Positions 54,297 to 62,887 of a DNA stretch of 64,000 nucleotides are shown one piece after another (position 1 is the stretch's first letter; each line of letters opens with the position of its first letter). Under the pieces are notes generated by a model. That model was not told where the DNA came from. It searched no databases and saw only the letters and a program-made list of their open reading frames with translations. Made by a program: the position numbers and the translations under genes. The DNA is from Paenibacillaceae bacterium (lineage in GTDB: Bacteria; Bacillota; Bacilli; Paenibacillales; CANHGK01): assembly GCA_947460235.1 (NCBI GenBank), contig CANHGK010000003.1:86377-150376 (forward strand), read 5' to 3'.

Positions 54297-54959
54297 TTAA
54301 TTTTGGCTATCACCGGCAGTTGCGGCCGCTTGATTTTTGATTTCCGTATTATTTGCATCAATACGATTCGACAATGAAGTATTAAATTGATCTAAATTTT
54401 GTCCAAAAAGTACCCATGCCAATTTTGCGTTCGCAAATTTTTTGGAGGCATAGCTCGTGCGAATCCATTCAGCGGACGTCCGCATTTTTTCGAGCGATTT
54501 TGCCATATCTTGATCTGGAATGGAAAGAACAGTCACGCGTAATTTTTCGATACGATCAATGACATCCTTCATTCCGTTCCAATCCTGATTGGCTAATGTT
54601 TTGGCTAGCGATTGTGTAATCCCGCGTTTTTCGAGGGAAATATATTGATACAAGCCACGCTGTGCTGCAGAAAAAATCAAATCTCGGTCATCCTGCATAA
54701 AATCAATACTAATCGCCGTATTATTATCGGTCCAGCGTGTTTGAGCACCCAACATATCCGTTAATGAACGTAGCGGCACATAAACCGTACCGTTATACAT
54801 CATCACATCACGCTGTTGCGAAAATGGCATTCCATTCAATGAAATGTTTAATTTCGTAAAAAAAACTTGGACCGATTGATATTGTTCGGACGCCCACGCT
54901 CCGCCCATTCCTCCAAGCAGCATCAGCACAAGTGATGCAATAACGATTTTTCGACGCAT
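54297..54959 (-). CDS. Secreted stalk-domain (copper amine oxidase N-terminal-like) protein in the pil operon
   Basis: A 220-residue exported protein. A signal peptide ends near GGAWAS (about residue 24). The stalk domain follows: LNISLNGMPFSQQRDVMMYN, GTVYVPLRSLTDMLGAQ, RWTDNNTAISID. The C-terminal half is helical (YISLEKRGITQSLAKTLA, MRTSAEWIRTSYASKKFA) and has no homology that I recognise. ATG at 54959 has GGAGG eight bases upstream. It lies 12 bases after pilO, where PilP would sit in Gram-negative clusters, so it may be a surface partner of the pilus base. That role is inference. Confidence 0.75.
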   Translation of the reverse strand: MRRKIVIASLVLMLLGGMGGAWASEQYQSVQVFFTKLNISLNGMPFSQQRDVMMYNGTVYVPLRSLTDMLGAQTRWTDNNTAISIDFMQDDRDLIFSAAQRGLYQYISLEKRGITQSLAKTLANQDWNGMKDVIDRIEKLRVTVLSIPDQDMAKSLEKMRTSAEWIRTSYASKKFANAKLAWVLFGQNLDQFNTSLSNRIDANNTEIKNQAAATAGDSQN

Positions 54960-54971
54960 AATCACGGCCTC

Positions 54972-55703
54972 CTAGCGTGTATTACTTTGAGGAACTAATT
55001 TTTCATAAAAACCTGCATCACCAATCGTCGGGTCTTGTCTTGATTCAACACTCATCTCTTTTTGCTTACTAAAACGACTAAACACATCTTTATATTTACC
55101 TGCCTGATAAATGATCGCCCGTAAATTCATTTGTACGTTTTGAGATCCAGTATTTTTCACTTGATCAGGCAAAACACCGATATCCCAGTTGTTCACTTGG
55201 ACAATACGCTTCATTTGTTGCAACTTGTTCATAAAATTGGTGACTTGTCCGTATGTACCATGGACTGTCATTGTAAATGGCAAAGACTGAAACGTTAATT
55301 CCTGGTCATCTTTTGCTTTTGATAATGATTTATTAAATTCCGTAGCATCTAAGGCCAGATCAAAATGTTCAACATTCACGCCCACTTGTTCGATGACATC
55401 ATGTAAATCCGCAAAAAACGTTCCCCAATCTTCATCTGTCGGCGTTTCTTCTAATAATGTTTTTATCTCTGTATCTTCTGCAATCGGAGGTTTCGGCTTT
55501 TGCTCATAAATAGCCCTTGTAGAATCAAGCTCATTCGATTGTGCGGATAGTAGAGTCAATTCTTCGGCTTGCGGTCGAATCATGAATAGATAAATGGTCA
55601 ACGTAGCAACGATACCAGTAATTAGAATGACGTTGATCCAACGACCTGCATGGATTGTTTCGACTTTTGGTTGTAATGATGGTTCCGATTGACCCAACGT
55701 CAT
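54972..55703 (-). CDS. pilO: Type IV pilus assembly protein PilO-like
   Basis: A 243-residue single-pass protein. The helix (about 23-42, NVILITGIVATLTIYLFM) is followed by a short coiled coil and a ferredoxin-like domain: VIEQVGVNVEHFDL, FTMTVHGTYGQVTNFMNKLQ and IVQVNNWDI, the usual PilO core. PilO pairs with PilN to link the pilus motor with the outside. It follows pilN by 15 bases. Assignment rests on fold pattern and gene order. Confidence 0.85.
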   Translation of the reverse strand: MTLGQSEPSLQPKVETIHAGRWINVILITGIVATLTIYLFMIRPQAEELTLLSAQSNELDSTRAIYEQKPKPPIAEDTEIKTLLEETPTDEDWGTFFADLHDVIEQVGVNVEHFDLALDATEFNKSLSKAKDDQELTFQSLPFTMTVHGTYGQVTNFMNKLQQMKRIVQVNNWDIGVLPDQVKNTGSQNVQMNLRAIIYQAGKYKDVFSRFSKQKEMSVESRQDPTIGDAGFYEKLVPQSNTR

Positions 55704-55718
55704 TCCCTCCTTAGATAT

Positions 55719-56651
55719 CTAGGATGTTTTTAACTTCACAAGCAATTGTAGCTGACAACGATAAAATGTTACATCCATTTGCGGTTGAATTGTATTTCCA
55801 GTGATCGCATCAACTGCTGCAGCATCCGCTGGGTCGAGTGGATTATCTATCGTCGTGTCCCCTGTGGTCGCGTCGGTGCCCGCTGGATTCATTTGTTGTA
55901 AAACTTGTTCTGCTTGGTTGAAATCAGCACTTGTAAATGGGTTGTTCGCAGAATTATCCGTCGCTAGCCCTGAATCAGCTTCATTTGATTGATCTGGCAA
56001 TGCTGGAAGATTCAATTCAGGCGCCAAATAATGATTTAACGATTGAATAAATGGGTCTCTTGATTCGTTTTGAAGCGGTGGTGCCATATTCATTCTCGTT
56101 TTTCTTAGTAGTTCTTCTTGAATCAATTTTTGTCTGTCGGCCTCTCCAGGATCAGACATTTTCTCATTATTAATTCCATTCAATTGCACATTAGAAATTA
56201 GTGGATTTTCTTTAAGCAATGTAACGTACTCTTTCAAAGCAATTAAACTACTTAAATCAACGGATAAATCGATCGCAATCAAATCAGTCGTTGAGACATT
56301 ATTATTTAACTGCGCCCGGTTCAATCTACCATCTAAAGGAATCGTTTCGATTACCTGATGAAAAAACGGCATCCAATTTAACCGGTTCAACTTTAATTTT
56401 TCGACCTCATCTGTCAATTCTTGAAATTTCACCGTGCGAGTGTCTGGTTGTTTTTCCAGCATTAATTGAGATATTCTCGCATTTAGTTGATTGGAGTATT
56501 CTTGTTTGACAACGATATCTTGTCCAATTTGTTGGTGGTATATGAGTAAGCTTGATACAATTCCAAGTGAACCAACAATACTTGCCGCAATTAAACGTAT
56601 TGCATATTTTTCGGTAAAAGGTTGCTTGACGAGAAGATTTATGTTTTTCAC
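55719..56651 (-). CDS. pilN: Type IV pilus assembly protein PilN-like
   Basis: A 310-residue membrane protein beginning MKNINLLVKQPFTEKY, the short cytoplasmic motif (xINLL) that PilN inserts into PilM. One helix (about 20-42), a coiled coil, and a PilN core (LNWMPFFHQVIETIPLDGRL, IDLSVDLSSLIALKEYVTLL) follow. An Asn, Ser, Asp-rich insertion (about 205-290) makes it longer than usual PilN proteins. It overlaps pilM by four bases. Confidence 0.88.
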   Translation of the reverse strand: MKNINLLVKQPFTEKYAIRLIAASIVGSLGIVSSLLIYHQQIGQDIVVKQEYSNQLNARISQLMLEKQPDTRTVKFQELTDEVEKLKLNRLNWMPFFHQVIETIPLDGRLNRAQLNNNVSTTDLIAIDLSVDLSSLIALKEYVTLLKENPLISNVQLNGINNEKMSDPGEADRQKLIQEELLRKTRMNMAPPLQNESRDPFIQSLNHYLAPELNLPALPDQSNEADSGLATDNSANNPFTSADFNQAEQVLQQMNPAGTDATTGDTTIDNPLDPADAAAVDAITGNTIQPQMDVTFYRCQLQLLVKLKTS

Positions 56652-57817
56652 TTTTCATCACCCCTCAGCGCACTGCCTAGGGCAATTGAAAATGACGAAA
56701 AACTTTTTTCAACTTTCTCCATTTTCTCTACGTTTTGAGGTTTGATGACTTGAACATCCATTGTTAAAATCCTTGTCATTTGTGTTGAAACTTCTTTCAA
56801 TCGTTTCATCTCACCAGTTAAAAGAATATGATCAAAACGTTCAAATTGTTGGTGATTCAAACTGTATCGATAAAAACTCATCAAACGCTCCACCTCGTAA
56901 GCCAAGTCATTACAATGCGTATTGAATGCAGCGTCACGTGCGATTTGCATCGCCATGGCAAGCGCTTCATTTCCCCCAACATCGAGTATCGTTGCCTCTG
57001 TCTCTTGAAAATTAATCGGAACATTTCGAGTAATCCCAACATAGCCGTTATGATAAATCGTCAAATCCGTCGTCAATGTATTTACGTCAACAATTAAAAA
57101 CGTCGCATTAGATGAAATTACTTGGCTTTTTTCGATATATCTCATAATTGATAGTGCTTTGATTTCCATCGTTGTAATTGGCAATTTTGCTGCATCAAAT
57201 ATTTCAGTATAACCGGCAACAAAATCACTAGAAGTCGCAACGAGCATGACATCACACATCGGTACTTGTTTGTCAGTTTCGGCAACAAAAACGGAATTGT
57301 CCTTCGTAAGATCTTTTAATTTGTGTTTGTCATGATCCAAATTGTGCGAATAAGAAGTGAAATAAGAGAGAACAGACTTAATTCCATTCCAACCCATTTT
57401 TGCAATATCTTGATTCCCATTTACTTTTACAATATCAAACAATGGATTTTGAAAGGGCAAATGAATATTATGTTTTAACTCAAATTCAACCATGCGCCGA
57501 ATATCGCGAATCCTTACATCAGGCAAACGCAAAAACCGAACCATAATTAGTTGACTGGGCAACACAAAATGAACAAAATCCGGCGTCTTTTCAAGACGAG
57601 CAGATAGCGTCTGGATGGTTTTCATTAATTTCAATGAATCTTTAATTTTGCCATCATCAATCGAATCTTCCGATAACGTTTCTTCGATAAATTCTACCAA
57701 TTCAGGCGTTTTGCCTCTGCGAATTAAAAGATTAATCAAACGAATCGTTCCATCAGAGACCTCAATGCCAGCGCTTGTATATGATCCGCGTAAAAATCGT
57801 ATGAGTTTCTTCAACAT
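56648..57817 (-). CDS. pilM: Type IV pilus assembly ATPase-like protein PilM
   Basis: A 389-residue actin-like protein of the PilM/FtsA fold. IEVSDGTIRLINLL near the start and TFLIVDVNTLTTDLTIYHNG (phosphate 2-type) mark the nucleotide fold; FVHFVLPSQLIMVRFLRLP and FDHILLTGEMKRLKEV are family regions. PilM sits under the membrane and binds PilN. GGGGGATC lies before the ATG. It is second in the pilX-M-N-O-stalk run. Confidence 0.88.
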   Translation of the reverse strand: MLKKLIRFLRGSYTSAGIEVSDGTIRLINLLIRRGKTPELVEFIEETLSEDSIDDGKIKDSLKLMKTIQTLSARLEKTPDFVHFVLPSQLIMVRFLRLPDVRIRDIRRMVEFELKHNIHLPFQNPLFDIVKVNGNQDIAKMGWNGIKSVLSYFTSYSHNLDHDKHKLKDLTKDNSVFVAETDKQVPMCDVMLVATSSDFVAGYTEIFDAAKLPITTMEIKALSIMRYIEKSQVISSNATFLIVDVNTLTTDLTIYHNGYVGITRNVPINFQETEATILDVGGNEALAMAMQIARDAAFNTHCNDLAYEVERLMSFYRYSLNHQQFERFDHILLTGEMKRLKEVSTQMTRILTMDVQVIKPQNVEKMEKVEKSFSSFSIALGSALRGDEK

Positions 57818-57850
57818 GCATTGATCCCCCGTTCCATTCGGGATGATTTA

Positions 57851-59599
57851 TTAACGAACATCAGGACTAATTCGATTCATCCAGTCATTTTGATACTTTA
57901 CTTGAAACAAAGGCTGTCCATTTTGATTCGGGTCAGGTTTCATTAACCTGATTTCAATTAATGATTGGTAAAGCGGAGCAAGACTAAAATCAAATCCATC
58001 CCTAGAAGCCAATCCGCCAAAGCCCAACCGGGTATTCGGGTCAAAAAATAACATCCTCATCATTTCACCACTAATTAAAAATCCATTTGTATGTACATTG
58101 CCGACTTGGACCCATTTTAATGTTTTACCAACGATAGCAAGTCCATTAAGGTTCTTTGCCGTATCTTCTAAACGCATAGAATCTCCAGTCACTTCAAACC
58201 CGTGACCCTCAATTTTATTGGAATCAAAGTTGCCATCCACTAATAAAACACTTTTAATTACAAATCCATTGATTGTGTTTATAAATACATTTCCACTTGC
58301 ATGACAAATTCCCTGCACAGTAATTGAACGAATCAAATCATTCGTCCATTTTTTTTGAATTAACAAATCTTGTCCAATCAACGAATCAGACCACTCTTGT
58401 GTAGTAAAATCTCCAAGTACGACAACATGACCATTCGTTTGAACATTTTTAACTGGCGCTTTCCAAGCCATATTTTTACCGATTAACATATCCCCAGTAA
58501 CCACGAATTGGTTGATCGGAGCATCTTCAAGAGTCATAAAATCACCAAAAACCGTAACATTTCCGTGCAATGGATCAGCTTTCCATGTTGTTGTTACGTC
58601 AGGGGCAGTATTTCCAATTTGACTATTTAATTCTTTTTTCACGAGCAAATTTCGACCGACCGTTACATTTTCGGTCACTACAAATTGAGATAAAGGTGCA
58701 TTAAAAATAAGATCACGACCAGCTGTGATCGAACCTTCAATAAAAATTTGTTGCGATTTACAAGGTACACCTAACGGATACATGCATTGAATAATGATGT
58801 CTCTCGTAGCCGTAATATTGCCTGCAACCATACAAATCGTCGTGCAATCAACTCCGATAATCACATCACCTTGTCTGCTAATTCCTCTGACCGTTTGGAC
58901 ACCTTGAACAAGCAACGGATTTGCTCCATCTGCATAGGTTTGCAATGGTCTGATGGGCATTTCTTCACTTTTTGGAAACGGATGTACCGCATCAATCGTA
59001 TCACGTAAAATATCGAGCTCATTTTTGAATTGTAATGGTCTGACGCCAATAATTTGATCTTCGGGTTTCAACGCTTCCAATGGATTCGATCCCACTTGTT
59101 TCATCACAACCCCAGGCAACCAATTCTTTGGCAATTCTTTGGCACCGGTTACAACTTCACGTCCAAAAAGTCCATACCCCATTTGGCTACGGACAGAAAT
59201 AGATTGTGAAAATAAACCTATTTTACCACTTACTTCGACTTGGTCACTGCCATTTTCTCCAGCTTTCAACGCAAATAAAGGATGATTTGTTTTATAAAAT
59301 GTTATTTGATTTGCCAATTGATCCATCAATGATTTACGATCATCGGATGTTAACGTATAATTCCGTTGATCAACAAATTCGTTTAACACACGTTGATAAA
59401 CCAACAATCCGCCTTCAGCAATCCGATATGATTTTTCTCGCTGCAATGTTCGGACCGAATCTTGATATCCCTGCAATGCAAGTTGCAAAATACTAGCAGC
59501 AATTACCGATAAAACAAATGTAAGTAAAACCACCATAATTAAACTACCGCCGCGTTCGGCATGTTGTTCGTGATCATGATGCGTTGGAAACAAGTTCAT
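57851..59599 (-). CDS. PilX-like protein with long bactofilin-like repeat region
   Basis: A 582-residue protein. A short basic start precedes a membrane helix (about 18-40) with AERGGSLIMVVLLTFVLSVI, as in PilX-type minor pilins, then LREKSYRIAEGGLLVYQ-like helix. From about residue 230 the chain is built of short repeats (GNITATRDII, GSITAGRDLIF, ENVTVGRNLLV, GDMLIGKNM, GHVVVLGDF, GNVFIN) that suggest a right-handed beta-solenoid as in bactofilins or pilus adhesins. It begins the pilX-M-N-O-stalk operon; GAGAGGGA lies before the ATG. It is likely a surface or tip component. Confidence 0.7.
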   Translation of the reverse strand: MNLFPTHHDHEQHAERGGSLIMVVLLTFVLSVIAASILQLALQGYQDSVRTLQREKSYRIAEGGLLVYQRVLNEFVDQRNYTLTSDDRKSLMDQLANQITFYKTNHPLFALKAGENGSDQVEVSGKIGLFSQSISVRSQMGYGLFGREVVTGAKELPKNWLPGVVMKQVGSNPLEALKPEDQIIGVRPLQFKNELDILRDTIDAVHPFPKSEEMPIRPLQTYADGANPLLVQGVQTVRGISRQGDVIIGVDCTTICMVAGNITATRDIIIQCMYPLGVPCKSQQIFIEGSITAGRDLIFNAPLSQFVVTENVTVGRNLLVKKELNSQIGNTAPDVTTTWKADPLHGNVTVFGDFMTLEDAPINQFVVTGDMLIGKNMAWKAPVKNVQTNGHVVVLGDFTTQEWSDSLIGQDLLIQKKWTNDLIRSITVQGICHASGNVFINTINGFVIKSVLLVDGNFDSNKIEGHGFEVTGDSMRLEDTAKNLNGLAIVGKTLKWVQVGNVHTNGFLISGEMMRMLFFDPNTRLGFGGLASRDGFDFSLAPLYQSLIEIRLMKPDPNQNGQPLFQVKYQNDWMNRISPDVR

Positions 59600-59675
59600 A
59601 TTGGAAGTTCCCTCTCTGGACGGAATCGACTATAGTAGAAGTATATCATGCACATCGGAAAGTAGGGGGAAATTT

Positions 59676-60218
59676 TTGATAGCGGATACATGTCAGAAGA
59701 ATGCAAAAGGTATGTCTCTAATTGAAGTCGTATTATCCTTTGCCATTATATCGATGTTGATCATGTCGTTTTATTCCATCTTTTCGTCCAGCATTCATCA
59801 AACGGCCGGTGAACAATTTGACGATCAAGCGGTTCAATTATCCCGAACGATTTTGGACGGCGTTCGTGCTCACGTATTTAAGGATCAAACGATGATGCTT
59901 TACGAGCAAAATTTAGATCTTGAACCGTTTCGCGACCCCAATCAAAAATCTGCTTTTGATACTCAACCGTTATTTTATCCAGAACGGGAACACCCGTTAT
60001 TTAGAATTATGATGCATGTCGAACGTTTACCTGGTACCGTTCAATTAAACTTGGATCCATCAAAAAAAATGAGAGATAAAAACAAATTAGAAAACCAACC
60101 ATTGTCCAAGCAAACTGTTCAATTATCACTTGGAGATTACTTCCGTAAAATCACATTAACATTAGTTGATACAAATGGTGTCGAGCATCGATTTGAAAGC
60201 ATTATTACTGTTAGATGA
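59676..60218 (+). CDS. Type IV pseudopilin (minor pilin), first of two
   Basis: A 180-residue minor pilin. The class III signal peptide is short and basic, with cleavage expected after Gly in KNAKG before MSLIEVVLSFAII, with Glu at +5 of the mature protein. The hydrophobic helix follows, then a globular domain (LSRTILDGVRAHVFKD, GDYFRKITLTLVD). TTG at 59676 is preferred: AGGGGG lies five bases upstream. The open frame upstream would add an unlikely leader. Plus strand, opposite the flanking pil genes and 76 bases from the divergent PilX-like gene. Confidence 0.85.
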   Translation: MIADTCQKNAKGMSLIEVVLSFAIISMLIMSFYSIFSSSIHQTAGEQFDDQAVQLSRTILDGVRAHVFKDQTMMLYEQNLDLEPFRDPNQKSAFDTQPLFYPEREHPLFRIMMHVERLPGTVQLNLDPSKKMRDKNKLENQPLSKQTVQLSLGDYFRKITLTLVDTNGVEHRFESIITVR

Positions 60219-60249
60219 TGTAAATTAATCATGAAGAGGTGACCTTGCG

Positions 60250-60894
60250 TTGAACGCATTTAAGACTCGCATCTCCCGGTGGTTCCGCAATCAACGCGGT
60301 TTAACCTTAATTGAAGTAATGGTTAGTTTAACACTTACCGCAATTGTCGTTAGTATCGTGACTATGATGATGTCTCAATCGGATCGACAATTCCGATTCG
60401 TTTCTCAGCAGGAACACATCGAAAAACAATACCGGATGCTTACCGATGGTTTATCATCCATTTTTCGCCGTTCAAACATAAAAGAATTAGAGATTCCAGA
60501 TACACAACCTTCGACGAATGATGAAGATCAAGTGTTAGCGAGCTGGAACCTTGTAGGAGATGGCAGTGGGCAGTTGACTTACACGAAAAACAAAACATTA
60601 GTATGGGTACAAAATAAACCAGAACATAAAACAATTGTCGCTCAAATCGGTGCACTCCCAGTAGAAACCATTGAGATTTCTTCACTTAGCATCCCAATTG
60701 GTGAAGATATTACTAACGCCTCGTTTACATATGATGCGGATTCTGCGACAATTCGCGGGGATTTTGAGTGGGTTATGAATGAAAGCATCAAAATCAAAAA
60801 ACATTGGCAAATGAACATCCATCAATGGGATCAACCAATCGTACCCACACCAAGCGATGAGCCGATTCCGACAGACCCACCAGAAGAAGAATAA
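60250..60894 (+). CDS. Type IV pseudopilin (minor pilin), second of two
   Basis: A 214-residue minor pilin, PilW/GspJ-like in size. Class III signal with cleavage after Gly in RNQRG before LTLIEVMVSLTLTAIVVS; Glu+5 present. The later part has DRQFRFVSQQEHIEKQYR and a C-terminal Pro, Thr, Glu-rich tail (PTPSDEPIPTDPPEEE). TTG start at 60250 with AGAGGTG about 9 bases upstream. It follows the first pseudopilin by 31 bases and ends at a good terminator, so the two form a minor-pilin pair that could prime pilus assembly. Confidence 0.85.
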   Translation: MNAFKTRISRWFRNQRGLTLIEVMVSLTLTAIVVSIVTMMMSQSDRQFRFVSQQEHIEKQYRMLTDGLSSIFRRSNIKELEIPDTQPSTNDEDQVLASWNLVGDGSGQLTYTKNKTLVWVQNKPEHKTIVAQIGALPVETIEISSLSIPIGEDITNASFTYDADSATIRGDFEWVMNESIKIKKHWQMNIHQWDQPIVPTPSDEPIPTDPPEEE

Positions 60895-60908
60895 TTTCAA
60901 CAAGCATA

Positions 60909-60960
60909 AATAAAGCTGTTCCTATGCCAAATCAAACGGCACCTGGAACAGCTTTTTTGT
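60909..60960. terminator. Bidirectional terminator between pseudopilins and a pilin gene
   Basis: AAGCTGTTCC pairs with GGAACAGCTT across a 22-base loop, with TTTTTT on the plus strand and A/T-rich tail on the other. Confidence 0.8.
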
Positions 60961-61430
60961 TAATAAACATAAAAATTATCCGGGATTCCCAACTCCATGT
61001 TACCCCATCTACCATTATTCGGAATTTGTGAGGAGGAAGGTATACTTCCATTTGAAGCAATCGTTCCCGAGGGACAAGATAACGAATTCTTCGTCCATTG
61101 ACTTGAAATTTTAATCATACAAAGCGCCCCATAATGAAGTGCAGGATCTTGCACTGAATTCAGTGGCGGTTGAACAAATCCTAGCGAAATTAAGTCAGTC
61201 ACAGGCACAATCACTGTCGTTGACGCAATTTTACTTTGATTAAGTTCATATTCAAATAAATATCTTTTCGCAGCATCAACCAAAATAATTTCAGTTGCCC
61301 GATCAGACTTTTCCTTACTATTCGTTAAAAGAACCCCTATTGCCGGGATCGCAATGGCTGCAATAATCCCAATAATAACAAGTACCGCCAACAGTTCCAG
61401 TAACGTTAACCCACGTTCATTCTTTGCCAT
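60960..61430 (-). CDS. Type IV pilin, second paralogue
   Basis: A 156-residue pilin. Cleavage expected after Gly in KNERG before LTLLELLAVLVIIGII, with Glu+5. The helix is followed by NSKEKSDRATEIILVDAAKRYL and a globular part with two cysteines near the end (ALCMIKIS and SLSCPSG), a possible disulfide loop. ATG at 61430 is chosen although AAAGG is 12 bases upstream; a TTG at 61442 is too close to that site. It follows the prepilin peptidase gene by 24 bases and is closely related to the first pilin. Confidence 0.85.
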   Translation of the reverse strand: MAKNERGLTLLELLAVLVIIGIIAAIAIPAIGVLLTNSKEKSDRATEIILVDAAKRYLFEYELNQSKIASTTVIVPVTDLISLGFVQPPLNSVQDPALHYGALCMIKISSQWTKNSLSCPSGTIASNGSIPSSSQIPNNGRWGNMELGIPDNFYVY

Positions 61431-61454
61431 TTCAACACGCAACCTTTGCGCTAA

Positions 61455-62243
61455 TCAAATATATAATCCAAAATACCAATCTAACAATGCATCTCCCCAA
61501 AGATAACTGATCCAAGCGCCGAGTGCAAGATATGGTCCGAATGGAATATAACTCCCTCTCTCTGCACGTTTCGTTACGATTAATAGAATCCCCACTAATC
61601 CGCCAATGAAACTTGCCAAAAACAAGGTCAACAACGTTGCCTTGATCCCAACGACCCATCCGACAACGATCATTAATTTGCAATCACCAAGACCCATGCC
61701 TTCTTTTTTCAAGATCCAAAAACTAATCACAATTAGTGCAAAGATCATTCCGCTACCCAGCAATGCACCGATCATATAATCGCTGTATCCCAATGGATGC
61801 GACCAGATTCTAAGTGGTATTAGAAACGCCATGGAAACGAGCAAAATTTTATCTGGAATGAGCATGGTGCGCAGATCCGTTAAGGTAACCGCAACAAGCA
61901 TCGCAACAAACACAATACCAGTTGCCAATTCCGATGACCAACCAATACATTGAGCCGTTATCACCATAAGCAATGCCGTCAACAATTCTCCTAGTGGATA
62001 TTGCAAACTAATTTTTGAAAAACAATATCTGCATTTCCCTCGTAACCATATGTAACTAAAAACGGGCACCAAATCAACTGCTTTCAAACGATGCTGGCAA
62101 TGCGGGCATGTTGATGGCGGAAACACGACGGAATGCCCTTCAGGTACCCGTAATGAAACGACATTTAAGAACGACCCAATCAGTAATCCGTAACATCCGA
62201 CGACAACTAGTAACCCGATGTCATTGGAAACGAACATTTCCAA
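61455..62243 (-). CDS. pilD: Prepilin peptidase (PilD/ComC type)
   Basis: A 262-residue membrane aspartic peptidase that trims prepilins and methylates the new N-terminus. N-terminal domain with GSFLNVVSLRVPEG and four cysteines in two CxxC pairs (CPHC, CRYC). The catalytic Asp residues are in LTDLRTMLIPDKI and GLGDCKLMI. About seven membrane segments. TTG at 62243 has AAGGAG eight bases upstream; the frame before it covers a terminator. It lies between the two pilin genes, which are its presumed substrates. Confidence 0.93.
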   Translation of the reverse strand: MEMFVSNDIGLLVVVGCYGLLIGSFLNVVSLRVPEGHSVVFPPSTCPHCQHRLKAVDLVPVFSYIWLRGKCRYCFSKISLQYPLGELLTALLMVITAQCIGWSSELATGIVFVAMLVAVTLTDLRTMLIPDKILLVSMAFLIPLRIWSHPLGYSDYMIGALLGSGMIFALIVISFWILKKEGMGLGDCKLMIVVGWVVGIKATLLTLFLASFIGGLVGILLIVTKRAERGSYIPFGPYLALGAWISYLWGDALLDWYFGLYI

Positions 62244-62264
62244 ACCAATCACTCCTTCTAAAAT

Positions 62265-62297
62265 GGAAAACAGGCAACTCGTGAAAGTTGCCTGCCT
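62265..62297 (-). terminator. Terminator after the first pilin gene
   Basis: Minus strand GGCAGGCAACT pairs with AGTTGCCTG across TTTCACG, followed by TTTTCC. It may allow reduced read-through into pilD, as expected when a pilin must be made in excess. Confidence 0.8.
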
Positions 62298-62315
62298 TAT
62301 CAAAATAACATGTGA

Positions 62316-62813
62316 TTACTTAATAAAATATTGTGCTGGGATGTAACCAGTAGCACCGCTTGTTCCAATGCCCCATGTTCCGCTTGAAGGAAGATCTGTC
62401 GTCGTGTTTGGAACCGTACCGTCTGCTTTTTTATCGGTCGTTCCACAACCTGCCGTAAATAAAATCCAGTTGCTATTTGATTTTTGCATACAAATTGCAT
62501 AGTAGTTTTTGCCTGCATTTTGTTGAGAAGCAGGTGCTGTTTCAATGTAACCTTTTGAAGAAAGGTCAGATGTTGGAACTACAATCGGTGAGGTTGTAAT
62601 TGCATTCGTGTTCATTTCATAGTCTACTAAGTAACGTTTTGCTGCATCAATCAACATCGTTTCTGACGATTGGTCAGCCTTATCTTTGGAACCGGTCAGT
62701 ACCCCGCCGATCGCTGGGATAGCAATTGCTGCCACGATCCCGATAATAACCAATACTGCAAGTAACTCGATTAACGTCAATCCTTTTTGATTCTTTTTCA
62801 ATGACTTCAACAT
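62316..62813 (-). CDS. Type IV pilin, major pilin candidate
   Basis: A 165-residue pilin. Cleavage after Gly in KNQKG before LTLIELLAVLVIIGIV, with Glu+5 needed for assembly. The helix runs into GSKDKADQSSETMLIDAAKRYL. Two C-terminal cysteines (AICMQKS, TAGCGTT) may close a D-region loop. ATG at 62813 has AAAGGGG eight bases upstream. It lies 75 bases after pilC and directly before a terminator, the pattern of a highly made pilin. It is a paralogue of the pilin at 60960. Confidence 0.9.
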   Translation of the reverse strand: MLKSLKKNQKGLTLIELLAVLVIIGIVAAIAIPAIGGVLTGSKDKADQSSETMLIDAAKRYLVDYEMNTNAITTSPIVVPTSDLSSKGYIETAPASQQNAGKNYYAICMQKSNSNWILFTAGCGTTDKKADGTVPNTTTDLPSSGTWGIGTSGATGYIPAQYFIK

Positions 62814-62887
62814 GTTTACTGCCCCTTTCGAATTTTGTTTTAGGATGAATTTTATCATTAACCTCAGAGCAAGGTGTGCTCTCAACA

